Below are positions 48,420-56,831 of a stretch of 64,000 bases of DNA, one piece after another. The stretch comes from Variovorax sp. 679 (GTDB lineage: Bacteria > Pseudomonadota > Gammaproteobacteria > Burkholderiales > Burkholderiaceae_C). The number at the start of each line of letters is the position of its first letter. Position 1 is the stretch's first letter. A program made the translations under genes and the position numbers. The stretch lies in contig NZ_RXFS01000001.1 in the NCBI RefSeq assembly GCF_003952185.1, positions 496,001-560,000 on the forward strand, read 5' to 3'. The notes beneath the pieces were generated by a model. That model did no database searches. It was not told the origin of the DNA and worked only from the letters and a program-made list of their open reading frames with translations.

Positions 48420-49571
48420 TCAATTGGGCTTTCTCTTGTAGGCCACCTGATGAGACACGCTCACGTCGTAGCGCGCCTGATCTCCAGCGAACTCTGGATA
48501 AGCTGAGGGATTGAGTTCGACAGCGACGTCTTCGGAAAAGTCCGCGCTGAACTTCTTCGTGTACACATTGAATTTCGTGGTCAGCACCGAGGCGGTGTAC
48601 GCCGACACGTCGATCTTCACAGTGGTTTCGACGACAGCCTCCCAGCCTTGAGGCGCATTCCTCGGAGCCACGGCTCCAGCGATACGGTACGTGGCCTTGG
48701 GGCCCGGGCCGCCCGATGGAGCGTTCATCCTGTACCCGGGAACCACATAGTCGAGCGAGGTTCCGCCGGCCTTTCCGATGGATGTGCGGGCCAGCCCTGC
48801 AATGTTGGCCGCGACCTCGTAGCTCATGCTGATCGGCGTGGCGGGCAAGTCCGCGGGAAATGCGCCGGCCGCGACGGTGCTGTGTTCTCCCAATGGGCCG
48901 GGGAACAACCCCGGACCGGTCACCGACAGAAAGCCTGTGCTTCGGTATTGATACTGGAAATCGGGAGGAAGGCCCAGGCCCGAATTGCAGTTCGAGGCAT
49001 TCAACCCTGCAGTCCAGAAATCGGCAAGGTGGCTGTCGAGCCGGTACGCATCGCACACCTGCAGACTGGCGAGCTTGGGTGAATCCGGTGCCGCAGTCGT
49101 CTCGACAAGCGCGAACTTCAGCACCGGCCCCGTAGACGCAGGCACCACCGCCGTGATAGTCAAATCCACCGGCACGCTGTCTCGCTCCCCATCGTTCACG
49201 ATCAGGCGAACGATGTAGTCACCCGCGACATCCAGCAGAAAGAATGGTTTCACACTGCCCGAATCCGAGAGCGCCGCCCGGCTCGTGGCAGGCTTGGACC
49301 TCATTTCCCAACGGTATGTCTTGGTCTTGCCGCTCGCCACGGCGCTCGTGATGCCATCGAGGGTGAAAACCTGGCCCAGCGTCCCGCTGGAAGGCGCCGT
49401 AATCACCGCAACCGGATCGCCTGCCGCTGGCGCTGGTGATGGCGCCGGGGCCGGAGCTGGTACCGGAAACAAGAGGCCGCCTCCCGATGAACCACCGCCT
49501 TCGCCTCCGCATGCGCTCAGCAACACGAGCGCAGCACTGCTCGCCAAGACGTGCTTGACTTGTCTCTTCAT
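48420..49571 (-). CDS. Lipoprotein with a PKD-like domain, function unknown
   Basis: This 383-residue protein starts with a lipoprotein signal (VLASSAALVLLSACGGEGGG), where the Cys is lipidated. A Pro/Ala-rich linker (FPVPAPAPAPSPAPAAGDPV) follows. Residues 50-140 resemble a PKD/Ig-like repeat (FTLDGITSAVASGKTKTYRW, GDYIVRLIVNDGERDSVPVD). The C-terminal 240 residues are unrecognised but well formed, with several Cys and strand-like segments ending in RYDVSVSHQVAYKRKPN. It is probably displayed at the cell surface. It converges on the response regulator across the terminator. No partner gene is evident. Confidence 0.85.
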   Translation of the reverse strand: MKRQVKHVLASSAALVLLSACGGEGGGSSGGGLLFPVPAPAPAPSPAPAAGDPVAVITAPSSGTLGQVFTLDGITSAVASGKTKTYRWEMRSKPATSRAALSDSGSVKPFFLLDVAGDYIVRLIVNDGERDSVPVDLTITAVVPASTGPVLKFALVETTAAPDSPKLASLQVCDAYRLDSHLADFWTAGLNASNCNSGLGLPPDFQYQYRSTGFLSVTGPGLFPGPLGEHSTVAAGAFPADLPATPISMSYEVAANIAGLARTSIGKAGGTSLDYVVPGYRMNAPSGGPGPKATYRIAGAVAPRNAPQGWEAVVETTVKIDVSAYTASVLTTKFNVYTKKFSADFSEDVAVELNPSAYPEFAGDQARYDVSVSHQVAYKRKPN

Positions 49572-49635
49572 ATCTATTTGATCCCCCCACCCGAATAGAA
49601 ATAATTCTCCAGCTCACAGAATCGTGGTTCTGGAG

Positions 49636-49649
49636 GCATCGCGAGATGC
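49636..49649. other. Small stable hairpin in the lipoprotein upstream region
   Basis: GCATC-GCGA-GATGC is a five-base perfect stem capped by a GNRA tetraloop, in the 199-base gap 49572-49770. A wider pair CTCCAG/CTGGAG lies just before it. These may be in the lipoprotein's 5' leader or the kinase's 3' end. No other feature is visible there. Confidence 0.3.
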
Positions 49650-49770
49650 GACGGGGATCGTAGGCGACGTTACCGAAAGTATCCAAAGCTCCCCTATGCC
49701 GTCGGGGGTCGTCGGAACTCGAGAGCGCAGAGTACGCGGAAATGTGCAGGCAGGCAGGCCCGCGACCAGC

Positions 49771-51186
49771 TCAACCGCCGGAGGCCGTCACCCGTGCCTG
49801 CGCCACAGCCTCGTCCGCATCGTGCAGCGCCACGCGGAACACGCTCCCGCTGCCCAGCCGCGAGCGCACGCTCACCGGGTGCCCCAGCACGTGCGACAGC
49901 CGCGCGACGATGGCCAGGCCGAGGCCGAAGCCGTCTGAGGTGCCGGCATGGTCCGCCACCTTGTAGAACTCCAGGAACACGTCGCGCAGATGCTCGGGCG
50001 CGATGCCGATGCCGGTGTCCCACACCTCCACGCGCAGGCCGTCGCGCGTCTGCCGTGCGGCCAGCAGCACGCCACCTTCGGTCGTGTACTTGATCGCGTT
50101 GGCAAGCAGGTTGCCGATCATGCGGCGCACGCGGATGGGGTCGGTCAGGAACGAGCCCTCGCATGTGTGCACTCGGAAATCCAGGCCGCGGCTCTCGGCC
50201 ACGGGGCGGTATTGCAACTCCAGGTCGTGCAGCAGCTCGGGCACGTCGACCCGCTCGACGTGCAGGCGCACCTGGCCCGAATCGATGCGGGCCAGATCGA
50301 ACATCGAGTCGAACAACGCATTCACCGCGTGCGTGGCGCGCACGATCTTCGGCGCGAGCTCCAGCACCAGCTCGGGCTCGTTGCGAAGCCAGTCGGCGTA
50401 CAGCGAAAGCGCCAGCACCGGCTGGCGCATGTCGTGCGCGGCGCTGGCCAGGAAGCGGTTCTTCATGGCCACGGCCGACACCGCCGCCTGCCGCTGCTGG
50501 GTCAGCGACTTGATCAGGATGTGGTTGTGGAACAGCAGCTCCAGGCTGTTGCGCGCCGTCTCGTGGATGTGCCGCCCGGCCCTCAGCAGCAGGAACCAGT
50601 GCAGGATCGGCAGGATGGGCATCAGGTAGCCGTACTGGAACTGCGGATGCTGCAGCGTGATGGACACCAGCCGCAGCAACACCGCAGCCAGCATCGTGAT
50701 GAACAGCGTGTTGACGTAGCGCTTGAGCAGCGGCGGATGCAGCGCCAGCCCGTTGAGCGGAAAAGTGCCCACGCCGGCCACGATGAGCCAGCTCATGAAC
50801 TGGTTGACCTGCGGCGTACGCTCGAAGAACAGCAGTACCGACAGCCCCCACACCACCGCGCTGGTGCTCCAGACGAAGCCGTAGCGCTCGGTGAACTGCT
50901 GCTGCGCCGCCGCGCTGCGCCCGGCATAGCGGATCGCATAGACCCGCGCGCCCCAGGCGCGGCAGGCGGTTGCGATCAGGCCGGCCATGAGCCAGATGAG
51001 CAGTTCCCAGTGCGGCACGTAGGCCCAGTTCAGGCCGACCATGGCAGGCATCAGCGCGGCCGAAACGAAATACGAGCCCTTCGCCGAGCGCATCAGGCTG
51101 CGGATGAGCTCGCCGCGTACCCACGATTCGGCTTCGTCGGCCGAAGCCGGGGCGGGGGTCATGCTGGCGATCGACGCATTGGCCAT
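49771..51186 (-). CDS. Membrane sensor histidine kinase
   Basis: This 471-residue kinase has six to seven hydrophobic segments in its first 205 residues (LIWLMAGLIATACRAWGARV, FMSWLIVAGVGTFPLNGLAL, YVNTLFITMLAAVLLRLVSI) and no large periplasmic domain. The HisKA site is H251 in RFLASAAHDMRQPVLALSLY, and the ATPase domain shows NLLANAIKYT, WDTGIGIAPEHLRD and GFGLGLAIVARLSHVLG. The sensing domain is in the membrane, like sensors of hydrophobic signals or membrane state. No regulator is next to it; the NarL-type regulator at 47728 is the nearest free candidate. ATG 51186 is used. Confidence 0.9.
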   Translation of the reverse strand: MANASIASMTPAPASADEAESWVRGELIRSLMRSAKGSYFVSAALMPAMVGLNWAYVPHWELLIWLMAGLIATACRAWGARVYAIRYAGRSAAAQQQFTERYGFVWSTSAVVWGLSVLLFFERTPQVNQFMSWLIVAGVGTFPLNGLALHPPLLKRYVNTLFITMLAAVLLRLVSITLQHPQFQYGYLMPILPILHWFLLLRAGRHIHETARNSLELLFHNHILIKSLTQQRQAAVSAVAMKNRFLASAAHDMRQPVLALSLYADWLRNEPELVLELAPKIVRATHAVNALFDSMFDLARIDSGQVRLHVERVDVPELLHDLELQYRPVAESRGLDFRVHTCEGSFLTDPIRVRRMIGNLLANAIKYTTEGGVLLAARQTRDGLRVEVWDTGIGIAPEHLRDVFLEFYKVADHAGTSDGFGLGLAIVARLSHVLGHPVSVRSRLGSGSVFRVALHDADEAVAQARVTASGG

Positions 51187-51285
51187 AAGCCGGCGATCTT
51201 AACGGCCAGTCCGCCAGTGTTTCTTGGGGTAACAATCGAGAATCAGGTCAACAATTGATGTGGTAACCAGGAAGAATTAAGTCGC

Positions 51286-51687
51286 ATGCTGTCCCACGTC
51301 TACATCGGTGCGAACGACTTCGAACGCGCCTTCTCCTTCTATTCGGCGCTCATGGGCGAACTCGGCCTGAAGCTGAGGTTCCGCGACGACGGGAAGCCAT
51401 GGGCCGGCTGGCAAAGCCCGGACACACCCCGCCCGCTCTTCCTGGTGGGTACCCCGTACGACGAACAGGCCGCCTCCCCCGGCAACGGCCAGATGGTGGC
51501 GCTGATGGCCGCCGACCGCGCCACGGTGGACCGCGTCCATGCCATCGCGCTGGCGCAGGGCGGCACCTGCGAAGGCCCGCCCGGCCTCAGGCCGCACTAT
51601 CACGCCGACTACTATGGCGCCTACTTTCGCGACCCTGACGGCAACAAGCTCTGCGTCTGCTGCCACACACCATCGACTCCATGCTGA
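51286..51687 (+). CDS. VOC-superfamily glyoxalase-like protein
   Basis: This 133-residue protein belongs to the vicinal oxygen chelate superfamily: two beta-alpha-beta-beta-beta halves, beginning MLSHVYIGANDFERAFSFYS and ending HADYYGAYFRDPDGNKLCVC. The putative metal ligands are H4, and the Glu/His positions in the second half (HYHADYYGAYFRDPDG). Members include glyoxalase I and antibiotic-resistance proteins; the actual function is not known. It starts at ATG 51286 after a GGAAG site. It overlaps the following gene by seven bases, so the two are probably co-translated. Confidence 0.88.
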   Translation: MLSHVYIGANDFERAFSFYSALMGELGLKLRFRDDGKPWAGWQSPDTPRPLFLVGTPYDEQAASPGNGQMVALMAADRATVDRVHAIALAQGGTCEGPPGLRPHYHADYYGAYFRDPDGNKLCVCCHTPSTPC

Positions 51688-52082
51688 ACAACCTGACTCC
51701 ATTCCTCGTCCACTGGGCCATCACCGGCATCTCGCTGTGGGTCGCGAGCCATCTCTTTCGCGGGCTCAAGTTCGACAGCACCGGCGCGCTGATCGTCTCC
51801 GCCCTGCTGCTGGGCCTGGCCAACGCGATCGTCAAGCCCTTGCTGATCGTGCTCACGCTGCCGCTGACGCTGGTGACCTTCGGGCTCTTCCTGCTGGTCA
51901 TCAACGCGCTGATGATCCTGCTGGTGGCCGCGCTGGTGAAGGGCTTCAGGGTGTCGGGCTTCTGGACCGCGCTGTTCGCGAGCATCTTCATCTCGTTGCT
52001 GAGCATCGTCATCGGCTCGCTGGTCACGGGCAGCGACCCCGCCGAGAAGGTGCAGATGCCGCAGAGCGGCAACTGGCTCTGA
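51681..52082 (+). CDS. Phage-holin-family 4 membrane protein (DUF360-like)
   Basis: This 133-residue membrane protein has four hydrophobic segments (FLVHWAITGISLWVASHLFR, ALIVSALLLGLANAIVKPLL, LPLTLVTFGLFLLVINALMI, FWTALFASIFISLLSIVIGS). The NAIVKPLLIVLTLPLTLVTFG segment is the mark of the family annotated as phage holin 4 superfamily, although these are widespread chromosomal proteins and not holins in the functional sense. It starts by overlapping the VOC gene and ends 20 bases from the convergent oxidoreductase gene. Function unknown. Confidence 0.88.
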   Translation: MLNNLTPFLVHWAITGISLWVASHLFRGLKFDSTGALIVSALLLGLANAIVKPLLIVLTLPLTLVTFGLFLLVINALMILLVAALVKGFRVSGFWTALFASIFISLLSIVIGSLVTGSDPAEKVQMPQSGNWL

Positions 52083-52102
52083 GCACCTGAAAGCTTGCAC
52101 GC

Positions 52103-53422
52103 CTAGGCCAGCACCGCGCCGCCGCGCAGCAGTGCCTCGCGCAGCGCCGGCACCGCAACCGCGCGTACCTGCGCGCCCATGCCCTCGCCGGCCGCCTTCG
52201 CGGCCATGGCCGCGGCGATGCCGGCCGCATGCCCCACCGCCATCGAGATCGTCATGACCCGGATGGCTGCCAGCGCCTCGTGGCTGGCAGAGATGCCGCG
52301 CCCCACGCCCAGCGCGTTGTCGAGCGCGCCCGGAATCAGGCTGCGGTAAGGGATCTGGTAGGCATGGTCGTCGTCCATCGGCACGTAGTGCAGCGAGCCG
52401 CCCTGTGCCGGGTGGATGTCGATCGGGTAGGCGCCCGCCGCGATGGCATCGGCGAACTGCACCGGCTCCAGCAGTTCGGCAGCCGTGAGCACATGGTCGC
52501 CCTCCACCCGCCGCGTCTCGCGCACGCCCACCTGCGTGCCGAAGGCGCGCAGCCGGCCGTTTGCGCAACCGGGCACCGAGGCCGAGAGGAAGGCCGACGC
52601 CTTCCAGGCCTGCCGCCGCCCTTCGATCTCGGCGCCGCCGAGCGCCATGGGATCGGTGGCGTCGATGGCCAGGCGGCTGATGTTGAACCAGGCATCGTCC
52701 GAATGCGGAACCCGGCTGGAGTGCAGCGCGGCCCGCGCAAGCCCGCCCTGCGCATAACCCCTGGCTGCCAGTTCGGCCAGCTCCGTCTTCGACAACGCGC
52801 CAAAGCGCCCGAAGTCGATGGGGCCAAAGCGGAACATCATCGTGGCGGGCTGCAGCGCCTCGCCGCCGCCGAGTTCGAGAAAGCGCGCGCCCGCCTGCTT
52901 CAGCGCATCCATGTCGCCCGAGGCATCGACCAGCACGCCCGGTCGCACGGCCAGCACGCCGCCCTTGGTGAGCACGCGCAGGCCGGCGACGCGCCGTCCT
53001 TCGCATTGCACGTCGAGCAGGCTGGCATGCAGCAGCGGCCGCACGCCGGCCTCGGCCACCATGTCGTCGAGCACCAGCTTGAGCACCTCGGGCTCGTACT
53101 CGACGCGGTCCATGTGGTGCCCGGTGGACATCACGAAGCGGTCGTGCTCACGGGCTCCGCCGTAGCGCCGCAGCCGCTCGACCACCTCGTCGGCAAGACC
53201 CGCCACCACCTTGCGACCATTGCCGGTCTGCCAGCTGTTGAACTGCGCCACCGCGCCGGCCGTCGCATTGCCGCCCAGGAAGCCGTAGCGCTCGACCAGC
53301 ACCACCGAGGCGCCCTGCCGTGCCGCCGCCACCGCGGCCATGGTGCCCGCGACGCCGCCGCCGCACACCACCACGTCGGCTTCGACGGCGTGGCTCGTTC
53401 CCATATCCGTGCTCATGTGCAT
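52103..53422 (-). CDS. FAD-dependent oxidoreductase
   Basis: This 439-residue flavoprotein of the FAD_oxidored family has the dinucleotide-binding GGGVAGTMAAVAAARQGASV followed by ERYGFLGGNATAGAVAQFNS, and the second flavin contact VLVDASGDMDALKQAGARF. The FAD end motif is visible in NALGVGRGISASHEALAAIR. It likely oxidises a dicarboxylate or related small molecule, but the substrate is not known. It follows the Bug-type binding protein by one base and faces the divergent LysR gene, which argues that all three work on the same compound. Start ATG 53422. Confidence 0.88.
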   Translation of the reverse strand: MHMSTDMGTSHAVEADVVVCGGGVAGTMAAVAAARQGASVVLVERYGFLGGNATAGAVAQFNSWQTGNGRKVVAGLADEVVERLRRYGGAREHDRFVMSTGHHMDRVEYEPEVLKLVLDDMVAEAGVRPLLHASLLDVQCEGRRVAGLRVLTKGGVLAVRPGVLVDASGDMDALKQAGARFLELGGGEALQPATMMFRFGPIDFGRFGALSKTELAELAARGYAQGGLARAALHSSRVPHSDDAWFNISRLAIDATDPMALGGAEIEGRRQAWKASAFLSASVPGCANGRLRAFGTQVGVRETRRVEGDHVLTAAELLEPVQFADAIAAGAYPIDIHPAQGGSLHYVPMDDDHAYQIPYRSLIPGALDNALGVGRGISASHEALAAIRVMTISMAVGHAAGIAAAMAAKAAGEGMGAQVRAVAVPALREALLRGGAVLA

Positions 53423-53423
53423 G

Positions 53424-54431
53424 CTAGTTCTCGACCTGGATGCCGCGGCTCTTCACCACCTGCCCCCAGCGGCTGCCTTCGGCTTTCAGGTATTGCGCGG
53501 TGGCCTCACGGTCGCGGACGAAGGTCTCGAGGCTCAAGGCGTCGAAGCGCTTCTTCACCACGTCGGACTGCAGCGCCGCTGCGAGCAGCTTCTCGAGCCG
53601 CGCCAGCCCTTCGGCCGGAATGGTGCCTTTGGGCGCCACCAGCGTGGCCCAGCCCTCCACCTCCAGGCTCTGCAGCTTCAGGCTGCGCAGGGTCGGCACG
53701 TTCGCCAGCTCGGCCACCGGTTGGGCCGACGACACCGCCAGCGCGCGCAGCCGGCCAGAGCGGATGTGCACGATCACGCTCGGCAGGTTCAGGAAGCCCA
53801 TCGACACCAGCCCCGAGATCAGGTCGGGCATCAGCGCGCTTTCGCCCTTGTAGGGCACGCTGACCAGCGAGGTGCCGGTTTCCTGCGCGAACAGCTCGGC
53901 CGTCAGGTGCGCCAGCGTGCCGGTGCCGCTGTTGCCCGCGCTGAGCTTGCCGGGCTGGACCTTGGCCTGCGCCACGAGGTCCGCCACGTTCTTCGACTTC
54001 GACTCGGCCGGCACCACCAGCACCAGCGGCTGCTGCGAGACCATGCCGATGGCGTCGAAGTCGCGCGCCACGTCGTACGTCAGTTTGGGGTTGAGCGAGG
54101 GGTTGATCACCATGCTGTTGCTGCCCATCAGCAGCGTGTGGCCGTCGCGGCTCTGCAGCGCCGCCATCACGCCGATGGCGCTGCCCGCGCCCGGCTTGTT
54201 CTCGACGATCACCGGCTGCCCCAGCTGCGGCGCCAGCACCTCGGCCAGCACGCGTGCCGAGCCATCGGCCCCACCGCCCGGTGCGAAGGGCACGATGATG
54301 CGCACCGGCTTCGCGGGCCATGCTTCGGTGGCATGCGCGCGGTGGCCGACGGCCATGGCGAGCGCCGCGAGCGAGAAAGTGGAAATCGCATGCCTGCGTG
54401 TGATGCCGCGCGTGGCGGTCGCTGAAGTCAT
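53424..54431 (-). CDS. Bug-family tripartite tricarboxylate transporter binding protein
   Basis: This 335-residue exported solute-binding protein begins with a Tat/Sec-type signal (ITRRHAISTFSLAALAMAVG). The mature part starts AWPAKPVRIIVPFAPGGGAD, the Bug hallmark (PGGGxD). KPGAGSAIGVMAALQSRDGH, SVPYKGESALMPDLISGLV and GWATLVAPKGTIPAEGLARL follow. Bug proteins bind carboxylates such as citrate, with or without the membrane part. No TctA/TctB membrane genes are in the window. It is first in an operon with the FAD oxidoreductase and is divergent from LysR. Confidence 0.93.
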   Translation of the reverse strand: MTSATATRGITRRHAISTFSLAALAMAVGHRAHATEAWPAKPVRIIVPFAPGGGADGSARVLAEVLAPQLGQPVIVENKPGAGSAIGVMAALQSRDGHTLLMGSNSMVINPSLNPKLTYDVARDFDAIGMVSQQPLVLVVPAESKSKNVADLVAQAKVQPGKLSAGNSGTGTLAHLTAELFAQETGTSLVSVPYKGESALMPDLISGLVSMGFLNLPSVIVHIRSGRLRALAVSSAQPVAELANVPTLRSLKLQSLEVEGWATLVAPKGTIPAEGLARLEKLLAAALQSDVVKKRFDALSLETFVRDREATAQYLKAEGSRWGQVVKSRGIQVEN

Positions 54432-54523
54432 ATGTCTCGTTGCCTCTTTGGTTGTTCTGGAGAGGGAAACCCGATCCTAGGAAGCACCCGCCCGCCGGGC
54501 AAATACCAACATGTCGCAATCCC

Positions 54524-54538
54524 ATAACATCGCGTTAT
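54524..54538. promoter_or_regulatory. LysR-type operator T-N11-A
   Basis: ATAACATCGCGTTAT is a perfect five-base inverted repeat around ATCGC and contains an exact T-N11-A (525 to 537). It lies in the divergent spacer between the Bug/oxidoreductase operon and the LysR gene, about 30 bases upstream of the LysR start. That is where a LysR protein normally binds. Confidence 0.6.
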
Positions 54539-54567
54539 CGAACAACGCCGTTTCTCCGGGCCAAGTC

Positions 54568-55467
54568 ATGAACCTCCGACAGATCGAAGTCTTCCGCGCC
54601 GTGATGCTGGCGGGCTCCGTCACCGACGCTGCGCGCTCGCTGCACGTGTCGCAGCCGGGCATCAGCCGCATGCTCTCGCACATCGAGCTGCAGCTGGGGC
54701 TGCGCCTCTTCGAGCGCCGCAAGGGCAGGCTGCTGGCCACCCCCGAGGCGCAGGCGCTGTTCGCCGAGGTCGAGCAGGTGTACCGGGGCGTGGCGCGCAT
54801 CGACGACTGCGCGCAGTCGCTGAAGAACGGCAGCATGCTCACGCTGCGCGTCCTGTGCAGCCCGGGCACCGGGCTCGACATGGTGCCGCGCGCGCTCACC
54901 GCGCTGGGCGAGGAGTTTCCCGACGCGCGCCTCTACTTCGAGGTTCTGCTCGCAAAGGAGATGGTCAAGCGCCTCGCTGCGCACGAGGCCGACGTGGCCA
55001 TCTCGACGCTGCCCATCGACGACCCGCTGCTCACCGCGCGCCCCATCGGCCAATGGACGCTGGCCGGCGTGTTCCCCCGCGGCCATGCGCTGGAGGCGCG
55101 GCGCACGCTGGCCCCGGCGGACATCCTGAAGGAACGCATGATCTCCTTCAGCCCCGACACCCCGCAGGGCCGCATCATTGCCGACTGGTGCGTGCAGCAT
55201 CGCTGCCAGCCCGACGCGCGAATCGAGGTGCGCGCCGGCCAGAGCGCCTGCGCCATGGCGGCGGCGGGCGCGGGCGTGGCCATCGTCGACGACCTCACCG
55301 CGCGTGGCTGCATGACCGACAGGCTGAGCTTCAGGCCGATCCGCAACGCGCCCTCCTTCGACATCTTCGCCGTGACCAACCACAACTTCGCGGCCTCGCT
55401 GCTGTCGGGCCGTTTCGTCGCGCACGCCGGGGCGGCGCTGCGGCAACTGAAAAAAGAGCGCGCCTGA
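54568..55467 (+). CDS. LysR-family transcriptional regulator
   Basis: This 299-residue regulator has an N-terminal winged helix-turn-helix (MNLRQIEVFRAVMLAGSVTD, AARSLHVSQPGISRMLSHIE) and a substrate-binding domain of the LysR type (LCSPGTGLDMVPRALTAL, GRIIADWCVQHRCQPDARIE, GVAIVDDLTARGCM). I chose ATG 54568, which begins MNLRQIEVF, the standard start; 19 more codons are open upstream and cover the operator. It is divergent from the Bug/oxidoreductase pair and probably activates it in response to their substrate. Confidence 0.92.
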   Translation: MNLRQIEVFRAVMLAGSVTDAARSLHVSQPGISRMLSHIELQLGLRLFERRKGRLLATPEAQALFAEVEQVYRGVARIDDCAQSLKNGSMLTLRVLCSPGTGLDMVPRALTALGEEFPDARLYFEVLLAKEMVKRLAAHEADVAISTLPIDDPLLTARPIGQWTLAGVFPRGHALEARRTLAPADILKERMISFSPDTPQGRIIADWCVQHRCQPDARIEVRAGQSACAMAAAGAGVAIVDDLTARGCMTDRLSFRPIRNAPSFDIFAVTNHNFAASLLSGRFVAHAGAALRQLKKERA

Positions 55468-55566
55468 GCAGGCAGCGCCATCCCATGTTCTACGGAGGGA
55501 CAGCGCACGGCGGCTGCCTATGATCCGCCTCACCCGGCATACAGACCGGTGAACGAGGAGTCCCCC

Positions 55567-56511
55567 ATGAAGATCGCCTTCACGTCGTGCATGAACTTCA
55601 AGCCCGGCCCCGACGGCTACCAGCACGTCTGGAACCGCATCGCGCAGGAGCAGCCCGACTACCTCTTCCTGCTGGGCGACCAGATCTACATGGACTTCTT
55701 TCCCAACCTGGGCGAGCCGTCGAAGTGGGATACGGCCAAGTTCGCCGACGTGATGCAGGGCAAGTACGAAGCACAGTGGAGCGTGCCGAACTTCAAGGCG
55801 CTGCGAGACGCGCTGCGCCAGCGGCAGGACAACGGCGGCGGCGTGTACGGCACCTGGGACGACCACGATTTCGCCTGGAACAACGCGCACGGCTCGGACG
55901 TCAAGCCGCCTGTGAAGCAGGCGAGCCGCAATCTCTTCACCAGGTACATGCAGATCGCGCAGCTGAACAACCCCGCGCACCTCGACCCCGCCACGGACGG
56001 CATCTACTACTCGATACCGCTGATGCACCAGCAGCAGCGCATCGGCAGGGCGATCTTCCTCGACACCCGCTGGTACAGCACGAACCCGGGCGACGCGAGC
56101 CCGCTGCTGGGGCAGAAGCAGCTCGACTACCTCAAGCAGGAACTGGCCGCCGAGCAAGGCTACATAGTGATCTGCGCAGGCACCCCGATCCGCGCGACCG
56201 GCAACGGCTGGATGCGCTACCGCGACGACTACGCGAAGTTCCGCGCGATCATCCAGAACCGCAACGTGATCTTCCTGACGGGCGACATCCACGAGAACGC
56301 GTTCCTGCCGCCGGCCGGCGAGACGAAGATGTTCGAGATCGTCTCCTCGGGCGCCTTCGTCACCAAGTACTACCTCACCGGCGAGCGCGAGAACTTCGGC
56401 ATCCTCGAATACACGCCGGCGAGCACCGACATCAAGCTGTTCGACAGGCACGGACTCGAGCTGCACAACGTCATCGACAACACCACCTTCATGCACCGGG
56501 AGATCCGGTGA
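55567..56511 (+). CDS. PhoD-like metallophosphatase
   Basis: This 314-residue protein lacks a signal peptide and the N-terminal domain of full PhoD. The metallophosphatase residues are visible in KIAFTSCMNFKPGPDGYQHV, YLFLLGDQIYMDFFPNLGE, YGTWDDHDFAWNNAHG and VIFLTGDIHENAFLPPAG. It probably works in the cytoplasm, on an unidentified phosphoester. I chose ATG 55567, which follows GAGGAG at the right distance; a GTG six codons upstream is less likely. It is distinct from the longer, exported PhoD at 24501. It is followed by a 55-residue gene. Confidence 0.88.
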   Translation: MKIAFTSCMNFKPGPDGYQHVWNRIAQEQPDYLFLLGDQIYMDFFPNLGEPSKWDTAKFADVMQGKYEAQWSVPNFKALRDALRQRQDNGGGVYGTWDDHDFAWNNAHGSDVKPPVKQASRNLFTRYMQIAQLNNPAHLDPATDGIYYSIPLMHQQQRIGRAIFLDTRWYSTNPGDASPLLGQKQLDYLKQELAAEQGYIVICAGTPIRATGNGWMRYRDDYAKFRAIIQNRNVIFLTGDIHENAFLPPAGETKMFEIVSSGAFVTKYYLTGERENFGILEYTPASTDIKLFDRHGLELHNVIDNTTFMHREIR

Positions 56512-56550
56512 AAGCATCCGGCATCTTCCTGCGGATCCTGGCGACCGACG

Positions 56551-56718
56551 GTGACGAACGCAGCCGAACTCGGTGCGCTCGAGCAGGAACTGCTGGCCAA
56601 CCCCGACGGCATCAGCCTCGAAGACCTCGACAAACGTGCACAGGCAAAGCGCCCCGGCGATTTCTACTACCGCAGCGGTGATCAGGTGCGCATGAAGAGC
56701 GTTCTCGCCACCGAGTGA
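56551..56718 (+). CDS. Small hypothetical protein, 55 residues
   Basis: This frame runs from GTG 56551 to TGA 56716-56718, just past the PhoD-like gene. It reads as a plausible short protein with good codon bias: an acidic first half (AAELGALEQELLANPDGISL, EDLDKRAQ) and a basic, aromatic end (RPGDFYYRSGDQVRMKSVL). I do not recognise a family. The start is uncertain as no clear ribosome site precedes GTG 56551. It lies 39 bases after the phosphatase stop and upstream of the LacI gene on the same strand. Confidence 0.55.
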   Translation: MTNAAELGALEQELLANPDGISLEDLDKRAQAKRPGDFYYRSGDQVRMKSVLATE

Positions 56719-56831
56719 CCGGCGGGCCCTGCCTGCCCCGGACGGAGCTCCCGGCGTATTCTCGGCAGCCATGGGTTTGCGACGATGCTCCGTCGCATAT
56801 CCTTGGACTGCTTTCCCGAGAAAGAAGCCCC

